Shown here: positions 5,635 to 11,775 of the stretch, one piece after another
Position numbering within the stretch: position 1 is the stretch's first letter
Layout of the letters: every line of letters starts with the position of its first letter
The notes under the pieces: generated by a model
Databases searched by the model: none
The model's input: only the letters and a program-made list of their open reading frames with translations
Told to the model about the DNA's origin: nothing
Program-made: the position numbers and the translations under genes
Virus record (IMG/VR): IMGVR_UViG_3300025642_000033
Span: 1-21,660 of that record
DNA length: 21,660 nt
Strand: one strand, 5' to 3'
DNA from: a virus

Positions 5635-6225
5635 ATGTGCCAATTTATTAGCTGGGTAGAGGAAGATAACAAACCTTATTATTTAGATAATAAGGCGTTA
5701 AAAACCAAAGAAGGAAAGTCTCTCCTTAAATACCTCAGAGACAACGACTCCCTCTGTGATTTACAAGGACACGGAGCATTGAGAAGATACTACTCTGAGT
5801 TAAAAGGAAGGAATATGGAGTGTACTGATTTTTCTACACCTAAAAACTTCCCAAAAGAAATAGTCAACTCTATAAAGAATATGGAAATGACTAATATTCC
5901 CCTTGGTGATGAAATTCCCTTGGGTTTGCTCAATAGCGAGGGTCGAGCTGAGTATGAGAAGACAACGCAACTTGCATGGGCTGAGTATCAGAAGATAAAG
6001 CAATCTGCATGGGCTGAGTATGAGAAGATAAGGCAACCTGCATTGGCTAAGTATGAGAAGATAAGGCAATCTGCATGGGCTGAGTATCAGAAGACAGAGC
6101 AACTTGCATGGGCTGAGTATCAGAAGATAAAGCAATCTGCATGGGCTGAGTATGAGAAGATAGAGCAACCTGCATTATGGAAACTCTTTAAACAGGAAGA
6201 GTATAGAAATAAGCTTTGGATTTAA
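5635..6225 (+). CDS. MCQF-domain protein with 11-residue tandem repeats
   Basis: A 196-residue protein of unknown function. It starts MCQFISWVEED and has PYYLD, a GHGALRRYY segment and MECTDFSTPKNFPKEIV in its N-terminal ~100 residues. Next come seven tandem 11-residue repeats (AEYEKIRQSAW type) and a short C-terminus. I chose ATG 5635 because AGGAGG lies 6 bases before it; the frame stays open upstream into the terminator but without an SD. It shares the MCQF-S...D..PYY-D start with the product of 6892. Cys2 would be N-terminal after Met removal, as in Ntn-type amidotransferases or SRAP proteins; this is only a suggestion. The repeats look helical and may be hypervariable. Confidence 0.75.
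   Translation: MCQFISWVEEDNKPYYLDNKALKTKEGKSLLKYLRDNDSLCDLQGHGALRRYYSELKGRNMECTDFSTPKNFPKEIVNSIKNMEMTNIPLGDEIPLGLLNSEGRAEYEKTTQLAWAEYQKIKQSAWAEYEKIRQPALAKYEKIRQSAWAEYQKTEQLAWAEYQKIKQSAWAEYEKIEQPALWKLFKQEEYRNKLWI
5947..6177 (+). repeat. Seven 33-bp tandem repeats in the MCQF gene
   Basis: Seven in-frame units of 33 bp, each starting GCTRAGTAT and encoding A-E-Y-E/Q-K-I/T-x-Q-S/L/P-A-W/L. The ninth residue runs L,S,P,S,L,S,P. Unit 2 is identical to unit 6, and units 1-3 resemble units 5-7, so the array shows a 4-unit (132-bp) higher-order period and probably grew by segmental duplication. Confidence 0.9.
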
Positions 6226-6241
6226 CGGACAGGAGGACAGT

Positions 6242-6433
6242 ATGAAGGATTGCGTGAGCGGATTTAAGGAGAATAGAGAAACAAGGAATTTAGTTGACTG
6301 TGAAGAGAAAGACCGTTGCCCTATTTGCGGAGAAGTCGAAGAAAATAGATTTTCTCATGGAACCGTAACGGTCGGAGACGAAGTGCATCACCCAGCAGTT
6401 TGCAAAACATGTGGATATGGGGAGACGGTATGA
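6242..6433 (+). CDS. Small zinc-ribbon protein, 63 aa
   Basis: The product has CPICG and CKTCGYG, a classical two-CxxC zinc ribbon at about residues 27-59, with an acidic N-terminal part. It is probably nucleic-acid or protein binding. The SD context TAACGGACAGGAGGA is the same 15-mer found before the MCQF gene at 5635, indicating a duplicated translation-start module. The stop overlaps the next ATG (ATGA). Confidence 0.7.
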   Translation: MKDCVSGFKENRETRNLVDCEEKDRCPICGEVEENRFSHGTVTVGDEVHHPAVCKTCGYGETV

Positions 6434-6555
6434 AAATAGCACTTATTTTAATGGTGATACTATCTTTTGTAGTCGTAAGGCTCGCATTTGATTACAAAAG
6501 AGCATCTGACGAATTATGTAAGGCTTTAATAGATTTTTTTAAAGAGGACAAATAA
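6430..6555 (+). CDS. Small single-pass membrane protein, 41 aa
   Basis: ATG 6430 overlaps the previous TGA. Residues 3-20 are strongly hydrophobic (IALILMVILSFVVVRLAF), then a charged tail. It would insert as one transmembrane segment with a cytoplasmic or periplasmic C-terminus. Function is unknown. It is too short and misplaced (early region) to be called a holin. Confidence 0.6.
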   Translation: MKIALILMVILSFVVVRLAFDYKRASDELCKALIDFFKEDK

Positions 6556-6571
6556 GAAAGGATGGAAAATA

Positions 6572-6892
6572 ATGGCTATGGAACATCAGGATATAGAAGA
6601 ACAGAACGCGCGATGTAATATCTGCTCAAGAGGCTTATTGCCAATAGAGGCCTTCTTATATGGTAACCGTTGCGTATTCTGCACAGAGCCCACAAGGATA
6701 GGTATATTCCGCTGGATACTTCATTCCACGGTTGATTACCTTATATACCTACAGATGCTACGGATTAAGAAATTTGAAGACGCGCGCTTTAAGTTTCTCG
6801 GAGCGCTGAGTATGTTTTCTCGGGACATTAACGAGATAAAGAGCATATTTACAAAACTAGAGCTCCTTGGAGAGCTGAGGGGGATAAAATAA
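6572..6892 (+). CDS. Zinc-binding hypothetical protein, 106 aa
   Basis: The N-terminal 40 residues contain CNICSRG and CVFC, a treble-clef or ribbon-type zinc site. The rest is helical with an amphipathic C-terminal segment (DINEIKSIFTKLELL). AGGATGG precedes the start. The last base overlaps the ATG of the next gene (TAATG). No family is recognised. Confidence 0.6.
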   Translation: MAMEHQDIEEQNARCNICSRGLLPIEAFLYGNRCVFCTEPTRIGIFRWILHSTVDYLIYLQMLRIKKFEDARFKFLGALSMFSRDINEIKSIFTKLELLGELRGIK

Positions 6893-7653
6893 TGTGTCAA
6901 TTTTTCAGTGTTTGCAGTAAAGACGGACAGCCTTATTACTTTGATTGGGCATTAAGAGAAAAGGTAATCAAGGGAGAATTAAAGTTTGAACCTGACTCGC
7001 ACACATCTATCCTTGATTATTATGGATTTAAAGGACTGGCTCAAGATAGATTTAATAAGTATGAATATAATCCTCTAACTAAGAACTTTCAGATAGACAG
7101 GCTTTGTACTGAAGACGACTCTATCCTTATTAAAGACTTCTGTGAAAAACTTAACTTTAAAAGGATTGTTCCTCAACTTACTTTTAATCCCATTATTCAC
7201 CCATTTAAAGACAGAGACGCCAAAAAAGTCACTAAGTCTGACCTAAAACTCCTTAAACAATGGGCCAGCGTGTGGGCCAGCGTGTGGGCCAGCGTGGGGG
7301 ACAGCGTGTGGGACAGCGTGTGGGACAGCGTGAGGGACAGCGTGGGGGACAGCGTGAGGGACAGCGTGTGGGACAGCGTGAGGGCCAGCGTGAGGGCCAG
7401 CGTGTGGGACAGCGTGTGGGACAGCGTGAGGGACAGCGTGGGGGACAGCGTGGGGGACAGCGTGTGGGCGTATACTTCTAACCAATTCACCTTAGATAAA
7501 TGGAAATACATAAAACACGAAAAAGGAGTCAATCCTTACCAGTGCTTAATAGACTTATGGGAAAAGGGGTTAGTGCCAACTTATGATGGAAAGATTTGGT
7601 ATCTGTTGGGTGGAAAGAAGGTTAAGATAATTTGGAAAGGTAAGATAAAATAA
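6892..7653 (+). CDS. MCQF-domain protein with WDSV-type 4-residue repeats
   Basis: A 253-residue protein with three parts. The N-terminal ~120 residues start MCQFFSVCSKDGQPYYFD. A central block of 17 four-residue repeats follows (W/G/R-A/D-S-V). The C-terminal ~65 residues end in a basic tail (KKVKIIWKGKIK). The N-terminus is related to that of the protein at 5635. Phage proteins with WASV/RDSV repeats exist but I know no proven function. Position between small zinc proteins and the exonuclease gives no strong hint. The SD GAGGGG lies about 9 bases upstream. A repeat of this kind may form a beta-solenoid or helical rod. Confidence 0.75.
   Translation: MCQFFSVCSKDGQPYYFDWALREKVIKGELKFEPDSHTSILDYYGFKGLAQDRFNKYEYNPLTKNFQIDRLCTEDDSILIKDFCEKLNFKRIVPQLTFNPIIHPFKDRDAKKVTKSDLKLLKQWASVWASVWASVGDSVWDSVWDSVRDSVGDSVRDSVWDSVRASVRASVWDSVWDSVRDSVGDSVGDSVWAYTSNQFTLDKWKYIKHEKGVNPYQCLIDLWEKGLVPTYDGKIWYLLGGKKVKIIWKGKIK
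7261..7464 (+). repeat. Seventeen 12-bp tandem repeats (WDSV array)
   Basis: Seventeen contiguous units of consensus DGGGMCAGCGTG. Only two bases vary: base 1 is T, A or G (Trp, Arg or Gly codon) and base 5 is A or C (Asp or Ala codon). The AGC GTG half is invariant. The array is open in several frames on both strands, which creates spurious ORFs. The G-rich strand and uniform units favour slippage or recombination that keeps the frame. Confidence 0.95.
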
Positions 7654-7664
7654 GGAGGTTTGAA

Positions 7665-7868
7665 GTGATACTGAATATTACTACTGTAACTGCATTAAAG
7701 GAAGAGGATATTAAGGTAGAGTCGGACAAAAAAACCGTAAACATCTTTATCTATGATAAGGTCGGGAAGAATTACATAGGTTTGTATTTTACTCCAGAAC
7801 AGGCGCAGATGGTATCAAAGAAAATAGAGCATATTCTTATAGCGGAGACATTTGGGGAGGGGAAATGA
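7665..7868 (+). CDS. Hypothetical protein, 67 aa
   Basis: Not recognised. It starts at GTG 7665 behind AAGGAGG. The pattern suggests a small alpha/beta protein (VNIFIYDKVGKNYIGLYFTPEQAQMVSKKIE). Its stop overlaps the exonuclease start (AATGA), so the two are probably co-translated. Confidence 0.65.
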   Translation: MILNITTVTALKEEDIKVESDKKTVNIFIYDKVGKNYIGLYFTPEQAQMVSKKIEHILIAETFGEGK

Positions 7869-8707
7869 AAAAGACCATAAGGATTAGTGGCGGAATATCG
7901 GCAACAATAGCAACTGGAAGCTTTCAAAACCTCAAGCCTAGTTTTTCATGGGAAGAAGTTATAGAGGATTGTGACCTGAACGATACACAAATAGAGGAAC
8001 GCATAAGAACCCTCTATGATAAATCATCCGCGATGTTGCATGAGGCCGAACAGAAGGCTATAGTTGAACGTATACAGCGCGAGAGAAAAGATTTAAGATT
8101 TCTACCATCCCCTAAAACAAAGATAATCCTACCCAGCGTCACCTCTATAATAAACTACGATGCAGACTTCTTTGTGTCAGGGGAAGACCTGGCTCAGTAT
8201 TGCGCTCAGGGTAACATAATAGACAAGAAGGTAAAGCATTTTATCGCAGAACATAAATGGGTAAATGCAAAAGATATTAAGGACAACTGGACAGATATTG
8301 TTATATTGACGAAAGGGGGATTAAAACTTGAGACAGACGTAGGCGACTTCCCTGCTTTTCTTGAGAAATATTTTGTAGAAAATATGGAAGTAGGGAAGCG
8401 CTTCTTTTGTGATGAATACGGGTTCACAGGTGAGCCTGACTTCACAGGCATACCTCAGTTCAAGGATGCCAAAGAGGTTCCTACAATATTTGATGTCAAG
8501 AGAACGCCATCTTCGCACAGCAACGGACAACAGTTGGCAGCATATTGTAAGGCCCTGGGTATCAAGCAGGGTATCATTGTGCCACTTTCAGGAAAAACAC
8601 AACAAGGTTATTCTAAACCTGTTATATACGGTGAGGATAAGCTCGAAGGTTATTGGAAAATGTTTTGTGCAAAGCAAAAGGAATTTAAAAAGCGGTATAA
8701 CGTATAA
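7865..8707 (+). CDS. PD-(D/E)XK exonuclease (RecB/Cas4-like)
   Basis: A 280-residue protein with the signature of phage RecB-type exonucleases: VTSIINYDADFF, then QGNIIDKKV (helix with G near 116), EPDFTG with D192, TIFDVKRT with D210 and K212, and QQLAAY with Q223 and Y227. These residues form the metal-dependent nuclease core. It would resect DNA ends for recombination or replication, working with the SSB-like product of the next gene. The N-terminal ~85 residues are charged and helical and not assigned. The SD GGAGGGG is just upstream. Confidence 0.8.
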   Translation: MKKTIRISGGISATIATGSFQNLKPSFSWEEVIEDCDLNDTQIEERIRTLYDKSSAMLHEAEQKAIVERIQRERKDLRFLPSPKTKIILPSVTSIINYDADFFVSGEDLAQYCAQGNIIDKKVKHFIAEHKWVNAKDIKDNWTDIVILTKGGLKLETDVGDFPAFLEKYFVENMEVGKRFFCDEYGFTGEPDFTGIPQFKDAKEVPTIFDVKRTPSSHSNGQQLAAYCKALGIKQGIIVPLSGKTQQGYSKPVIYGEDKLEGYWKMFCAKQKEFKKRYNV

Positions 8708-8716
8708 GGGGGGCAT

Positions 8717-9103
8717 ATGCTTCGAACAACTATCAAAAAAACAATCGGAAAAACAATTTATCACTTTCAGGTAGAGGGTGAGAATTTACACGCAGTAGGC
8801 ATGGAGCTTCAGAAGCTTGGGTTCAGAGATGTCTATAAATGCGGGAAGTGTAGCAGTGAGAGCCTATATCTAAGAGCATACATCACAGAGAAGGATAAGT
8901 ATGAATACATCAAGATACAATGCGCGGAATGCAAGGCTAGTCTGACCTTTGGTAAAGCTAAAGAACAGAAAGACCTCTATTTCTTGCGTAAGAACGATGA
9001 TAAGAGCCTGGCATGGGTAGAGTATAAGCCCAAGGACGGCGGAGGAGCAGTAACAGGCGGAGGCGTGGGGAGTCAAAAAGGCGAAGACGAGTCACCATTC
9101 TAA
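8717..9103 (+). CDS. SSB-like zinc-ribbon protein with acidic C-terminal tip
   Basis: A 128-residue protein. CGKC (C42, C45) and CAEC (C69, C72) form a zinc ribbon in a beta-rich core with YIKIQCAEC and LTFGK. A Gly-rich linker (108-119) follows, then the C-terminus GEDESPF. The last residues resemble the acidic xDxPF tip that bacterial SSB uses to recruit partners, so I infer a phage ssDNA-binding protein although no standard OB-fold motif is obvious. Position right after the exonuclease fits. The SD AAGGGGGG lies close to ATG 8717. Confidence 0.6.
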   Translation: MLRTTIKKTIGKTIYHFQVEGENLHAVGMELQKLGFRDVYKCGKCSSESLYLRAYITEKDKYEYIKIQCAECKASLTFGKAKEQKDLYFLRKNDDKSLAWVEYKPKDGGGAVTGGGVGSQKGEDESPF

Positions 9104-9116
9104 CAAGAGAGGGATT

Positions 9117-9362
9117 ATGAGAGATCTAGAACAGATTGAAAATTTGCGGGTGCAGAAAAGAAAAGAGAAGATGGAGCTAGAGAAAAGCCGGAGCATGGTA
9201 ACCCTGGAGAAGATTAAAATATCCAGAGAGATACTAGCACTTGAAATAAAGAAAAAAGACCTGTCAACTACGATGGAGAAGGCCAGGACAAGTATAAAGG
9301 AGTTGTCCCTGGAGATTGATAATTTAACTGATGATTTTTGGAGAATGAAGAATGGGATGTGA
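9117..9362 (+). CDS. Coiled-coil protein, 81 aa
   Basis: Not recognised. Almost the whole protein is a charged heptad-like helix (EQIENLRVQKRKEKMELEK; LALEIKKKDLSTTMEKA), so it is probably a dimeric or trimeric coiled coil. AGAGAGGG precedes the start. It ends close to the next gene. Confidence 0.6.
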   Translation: MRDLEQIENLRVQKRKEKMELEKSRSMVTLEKIKISREILALEIKKKDLSTTMEKARTSIKELSLEIDNLTDDFWRMKNGM

Positions 9363-9370
9363 GGATAATC

Positions 9371-9532
9371 ATGCAATACTGCGAAAACTGTAAATTCTTA
9401 AAAGAGGCTTTCTTCAATCTGCCTTGCGGTTGCAGGAACGCTTGGTGTCACTTGCGTATCACTTGCGATTTTGTGAAGCCTAATAACTGTAAGTGGTATC
9501 ACCGCCTGTGGTGGAAATTTTGGGTGGGGTGA
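9371..9532 (+). CDS. Cysteine-rich hypothetical protein, 53 aa
   Basis: I chose ATG 9371, with GAGGAT about 6 bases upstream, because an in-frame ATG at 9338 lies inside the previous gene. The product has CENC, CGCRNAWC and further Cys (seven or more) plus a Trp-rich C-terminus (WYHRLWWKFWVG). A metal-binding role is likely. Nothing more can be said. Confidence 0.6.
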   Translation: MQYCENCKFLKEAFFNLPCGCRNAWCHLRITCDFVKPNNCKWYHRLWWKFWVG

Positions 9533-9536
9533 AGTT

Positions 9537-10232
9537 ATGGAGTGGTATCAACGTAAAATGAAAAAATGTAATCTATGTCACCAGACTAAGCCAATGAGTG
9601 AGTTTTATAAGAACACTCCATGTAAAGGTGGTCATATACACCAATGTAAGGAATGTCGTAAAAAGAAATCTTGGTATAATCCTCCAAACAAGAAGAAAAT
9701 TTGGGATAAAACATATCGAGACAACAATAAGGAATTGGTGCGTAAGAGAGCGAGAGAATGGGCTAGAAAGTGGCGCAAGGAAAACCCTCAGTTAGCACTC
9801 GAAAGAGACAAGACATACCAAGTAAGATACAGGAAACAAAGAGCATTGTATAATAGAGAATACACCAAAAGACGAAAGAAAACTGATATTAAATTTAAGT
9901 TAAGAAGATACATGTCTTCAATGATAGCTTCTCGATTAAGGCAAAGATTGGCAAGCAAGAATGGTGAAAGGGGTCTAAAATATCTTAATTATAATATACC
10001 AGAGCTAATAATACATTTAGAGAAAGACTTTCAACTAGGGATGACTTGGAAAAACTACGGCAAGTGGCACATAGACCACATAATCCCAGATAGTCACTTT
10101 AATTATAAGAGCGTCTATGATGTTGGGTTTCAAAAGAGTTGGTCGTTAGATAACCTTCAACCATTATGGGCGGTAGATAATTTAAAAAAGGGGAAGAAAA
10201 AATGCGTTGTCCAAAGTGTAATACAGAAATAG
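9537..10232 (+). CDS. HNH endonuclease with N-terminal zinc finger
   Basis: A 231-residue protein. The N-terminus has CNLC (11-14) and CKEC (37-40), the zinc finger found before HNH domains in many phage endonucleases. A very basic middle (about 50-120) follows, then WHIDHIIP at 177-184 with the HNH His pair, and SWSLDNLQPLWAVDNLKKG at 201-219. This is typical of free-standing homing or other HNH nucleases in phages. ATG 9537 follows GGGGTGA; ATG 9558 is an alternative. The frame overlaps the next start by 31 bases. It may be a selfish insertion among small genes. Confidence 0.8.
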   Translation: MEWYQRKMKKCNLCHQTKPMSEFYKNTPCKGGHIHQCKECRKKKSWYNPPNKKKIWDKTYRDNNKELVRKRAREWARKWRKENPQLALERDKTYQVRYRKQRALYNREYTKRRKKTDIKFKLRRYMSSMIASRLRQRLASKNGERGLKYLNYNIPELIIHLEKDFQLGMTWKNYGKWHIDHIIPDSHFNYKSVYDVGFQKSWSLDNLQPLWAVDNLKKGKKKCVVQSVIQK

Positions 10233-10402
10233 TCCTGGATAAGGAGAAGATAGAAGATGTAATAAAAAAGAGCAACTATGGAAACTTTGCTCGGTTTGGG
10301 TATAGTGTGGCAAGGAAAAAATCAACAAAGGAAACAACTATACGAAACATAAGAGAAGAATTAGCTCAAGCACTTATAGATTATATGAAGGGGGGAGTAT
10401 GA
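10202..10402 (+). CDS. Small CxxC protein, 66 aa
   Basis: It starts MRCPKCNTEIVLD, a half zinc ribbon with only one CxxC, followed by a Lys/Arg-rich helical region. AAGGGGAAG precedes ATG 10202. The first 31 bases overlap the end of the HNH gene. A truncated ribbon or a dimeric zinc site is possible. No family is assigned. Confidence 0.6.
   Translation: MRCPKCNTEIVLDKEKIEDVIKKSNYGNFARFGYSVARKKSTKETTIRNIREELAQALIDYMKGGV
10383..10402 (+). repeat. 20-bp exact repeat carrying an SD and start (copy 1)
   Basis: ATATGAAGGGGGGAGTATGA occurs here and at 10744-10763. Each copy covers the end of one gene, the AAGGGGGGAG SD and the next ATG. It suggests local duplication of a translation-start module. 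Confidence 0.9.
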
Positions 10403-10749
10403 AGAGGATAGAAGATAAAGTAGTATCATTAGAATTAGCCAAAAGGATGAAAGAGTTAGGTTGGGATTATGAGACGGAGAGGTGGTGGGCAATTTTTGAC
10501 GCTGAAAGTGGTGAGTTGGGAAATATCAAAGAAATAGCTAATTTAAAAGGAGATTTTGAAGATTGCATATCTGCCCCTGATGTAATAGAGGTGGGGGATG
10601 AGTTGCCTTGTGGATATTATTCTATTAGAGAAGAAATAGGAAAGTGGGAGTGTTGGTTAAGAACAGAAAAGCAGAAAGTTGAAGGTAATACCGAAGCTGA
10701 GGCAAGAGGTAAGATGTGGTGCTATCTAAAAGAAGAGAAGTTGATATGA
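10399..10749 (+). CDS. Conserved-type phage hypothetical protein, 116 aa
   Basis: The layout is a recurrent phage pattern: an SLELAKRMKELG start, a middle ISAPDVIEVGDELPCGYYS, and a C-terminal NTEAEARGKMWCYLKEEKLI. The function of such proteins is unknown. Start ATG 10399 overlaps the previous TGA. The 20-base stretch at this start (10383-10402) is repeated exactly at the next gene. Confidence 0.65.
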   Translation: MKRIEDKVVSLELAKRMKELGWDYETERWWAIFDAESGELGNIKEIANLKGDFEDCISAPDVIEVGDELPCGYYSIREEIGKWECWLRTEKQKVEGNTEAEARGKMWCYLKEEKLI

Positions 10750-10763
10750 AGGGGGGAGTATGA
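10744..10763 (+). repeat. 20-bp exact repeat carrying an SD and start (copy 2)
   Basis: Identical to 10383-10402. It provides the SD and ATG for the gene at 10760. Confidence 0.9.
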
Positions 10764-11008
10764 TAGACGATAAACTTAATGAGGTGTTGAGAGAGTTAGT
10801 ATTATGGCAAAACACAGGTGCTTCTGTTGGGGAAAAGGTTGCTTATACCCTATCTGCCATTAAGAAGATAGTGAGGGAAGAATCTGAAGACTTTGAAAAG
10901 TGGTTTCTTGTGAATAACTATAATAATTATGGCAGTAAGAGCCAGCATGAGATAAGAATGGCGATAGATGCCTATGGTCAGTTATTACGCAGAAAATTAG
11001 GGGCGTAG
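10760..11008 (+). CDS. Hypothetical protein, 82 aa
   Basis: Not recognised. It is probably all helical (LNEVLRELVLWQNTG; AYTLSAIKKIVREE). The start comes from the repeated SD module. The product is near neutral in charge with no Cys or membrane segment. Confidence 0.6.
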   Translation: MIDDKLNEVLRELVLWQNTGASVGEKVAYTLSAIKKIVREESEDFEKWFLVNNYNNYGSKSQHEIRMAIDAYGQLLRRKLGA

Positions 11009-11043
11009 TCAAGAAATACTTGACAACTCGAAAGGGAAATAAA

Positions 11044-11208
11044 ATGAAAAGAACTGTTAAAAGAAAAGCACAGGCCAGTAAGGTAAGGGATTTACTTGGG
11101 TTCCCAATGGAACGAGAAATAGGTGAGATGAGATGCGGGGGGTGTAACCCTGATAATGACAGAGGGTTTAATGACGCCCTTGAGATATGTGGCAATCTCG
11201 ACATATAG
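11044..11208 (+). CDS. Small protein with CGGCNPDN motif, 54 aa
   Basis: I chose ATG 11044 with AAAGGGA about 6 bases upstream; the frame is open from a TTG at 11020, which I judge a shadow. The product has a basic N-terminus (MKRTVKRKAQASK) and a motif MRCGGCNPDNDRGFNDALEIC that recurs in small phage proteins. The Cys pair may bind metal. It is the last gene before the dyad-rich gap. Confidence 0.6.
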   Translation: MKRTVKRKAQASKVRDLLGFPMEREIGEMRCGGCNPDNDRGFNDALEICGNLDI

Positions 11209-11558
11209 GACTTGTGATATATGTAAACTTACATTATGTAATTTAACATAATGCGATACTTCATACAAGAAATTACCACCCAATATTCAACAAATATGAT
11301 TAAAAACAATAAACAAATTCAATATATACATTGAAATGCGACATAAACATAGTGTGACTATGTATATTAGCTTCAATAAGGAATAGAGTAATTGAAGCAA
11401 ATAGGGTAAATGTTCACTATTAACTGTAATACAAATAGGTAACGAGAGTAACCCATTTAGGTTACAAACTATAAATTTATAATTAGCACAGAATGTCAAC
11501 GTTTAATGCACAATTCAGTCAGTTAGCATATTCATAAATAAAGTGAATCGGGTGAGTA
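11209..11558. other. AT-rich, dyad-rich intergenic region
   Basis: I see no convincing gene. The stretch holds many perfect inverted repeats: ATGTAA/TTACAT at 11221-11234, CATTATGT/ACATAATG at 11232-11253, ACATAGT/ACTATGT at 11347-11363 with GTG loop, GCTTCAAT/ATTGAAGC at 11370-11398, GTAACC/GGTTAC near 11448-11465, and palindrome TATAAATTTATA at 11470-11481. It lies at the junction between the early and late regions, next to a tRNA. It could be an origin, a control region or a structured ncRNA. Confidence 0.6.
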
Positions 11559-11669
11559 ATGGGTAAAGGCTCGAGAAGAAGACAAGAAGATTCAAAGAAG
11601 ATACGCGACAACTGGGACAAGATTAAATGGCCTGAGAAAAAAAGATTAAATAAACCCTTGACAAAATAG
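11559..11669 (+). CDS. Small basic phage protein (MGKGSRRR type), 36 aa
   Basis: The product begins MGKGSRRRQEDSKKIRDNWD and ends Lys-rich. Very short phage proteins starting MGKGS with a basic run and a following N-Y/W-D are frequent, so I take it as real although no function is known. The SD is weak (GGGTGAG). Promoter 11658-11686 begins inside its last codons. Confidence 0.65.
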   Translation: MGKGSRRRQEDSKKIRDNWDKIKWPEKKRLNKPLTK

Positions 11670-11686
11670 GGAACGTGTGGTATAAT
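11658..11686 (+). promoter_or_regulatory. Consensus sigma70 promoter
   Basis: TTGACA at 11658-11663, a 17-base spacer, TATAAT at 11681-11686, with TGG before the -10 (extended -10 TGn). All twelve consensus bases match. The expected start is near 11693. It reads toward the tRNA and late genes through a terminator. Confidence 0.9.
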
Positions 11687-11703
11687 ATATAAGACAATAA
11701 GGT

Positions 11704-11744
11704 AGGAGCGAATCTTGAGGGGATTAGCTTTATTCAGGTTGTGA
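11704..11744 (+). promoter_or_regulatory. Possible leader peptide over an attenuator
   Basis: AGGAG at 11704-11708 is 6 bases before TTG 11715, which opens a 9-codon frame (MRGLALFRL) ending at TGA 11742-11744. It covers the 5' arm of the terminator stem and the first arm of the inner hairpin. Translation could therefore block termination. The very short length means it could be chance. Confidence 0.3.
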
Positions 11745-11772
11745 ACCTGGACAGGGCGAAATCCCCTTTTTT
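11718..11772 (+). terminator. Intrinsic terminator shortly after the consensus promoter
   Basis: AGGGGATT 11718-11725 pairs with AATCCCCT 11760-11767, with six T at 11767-11772. The loop contains a second perfect hairpin CAGGTT-GTG-AACCTG at 11735-11749. The transcript from the promoter would be about 80 nt if terminated here. Confidence 0.75.
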
Positions 11773-11775
11773 ATT

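Noticed and set aside
7261-7464. CRISPR array
   Set aside because: Units are 12 bp, contiguous and coding, with no spacers and no cas genes.
7243-7532. Reverse-strand and alternative-frame ORFs across the 12-bp array (HAVP- or GQRV-type repeats)
   Set aside because: They are by-products of a repeat with unit length divisible by three; the + frame at 6892 has an SD and unique flanking domains.
5635-7653. Diversity-generating retroelement acting on the repeat genes
   Set aside because: No reverse transcriptase or template repeat is seen, and the variation is not adenine-specific.
11020-11045. TTGACA as a further promoter
   Set aside because: No acceptable -10 at 16-18 bp spacing (AATGAA or similar).
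11287-11499. Minus-strand ORF in the AT-rich gap
   Set aside because: It has no SD, has low-complexity composition, and crosses several inverted repeats.
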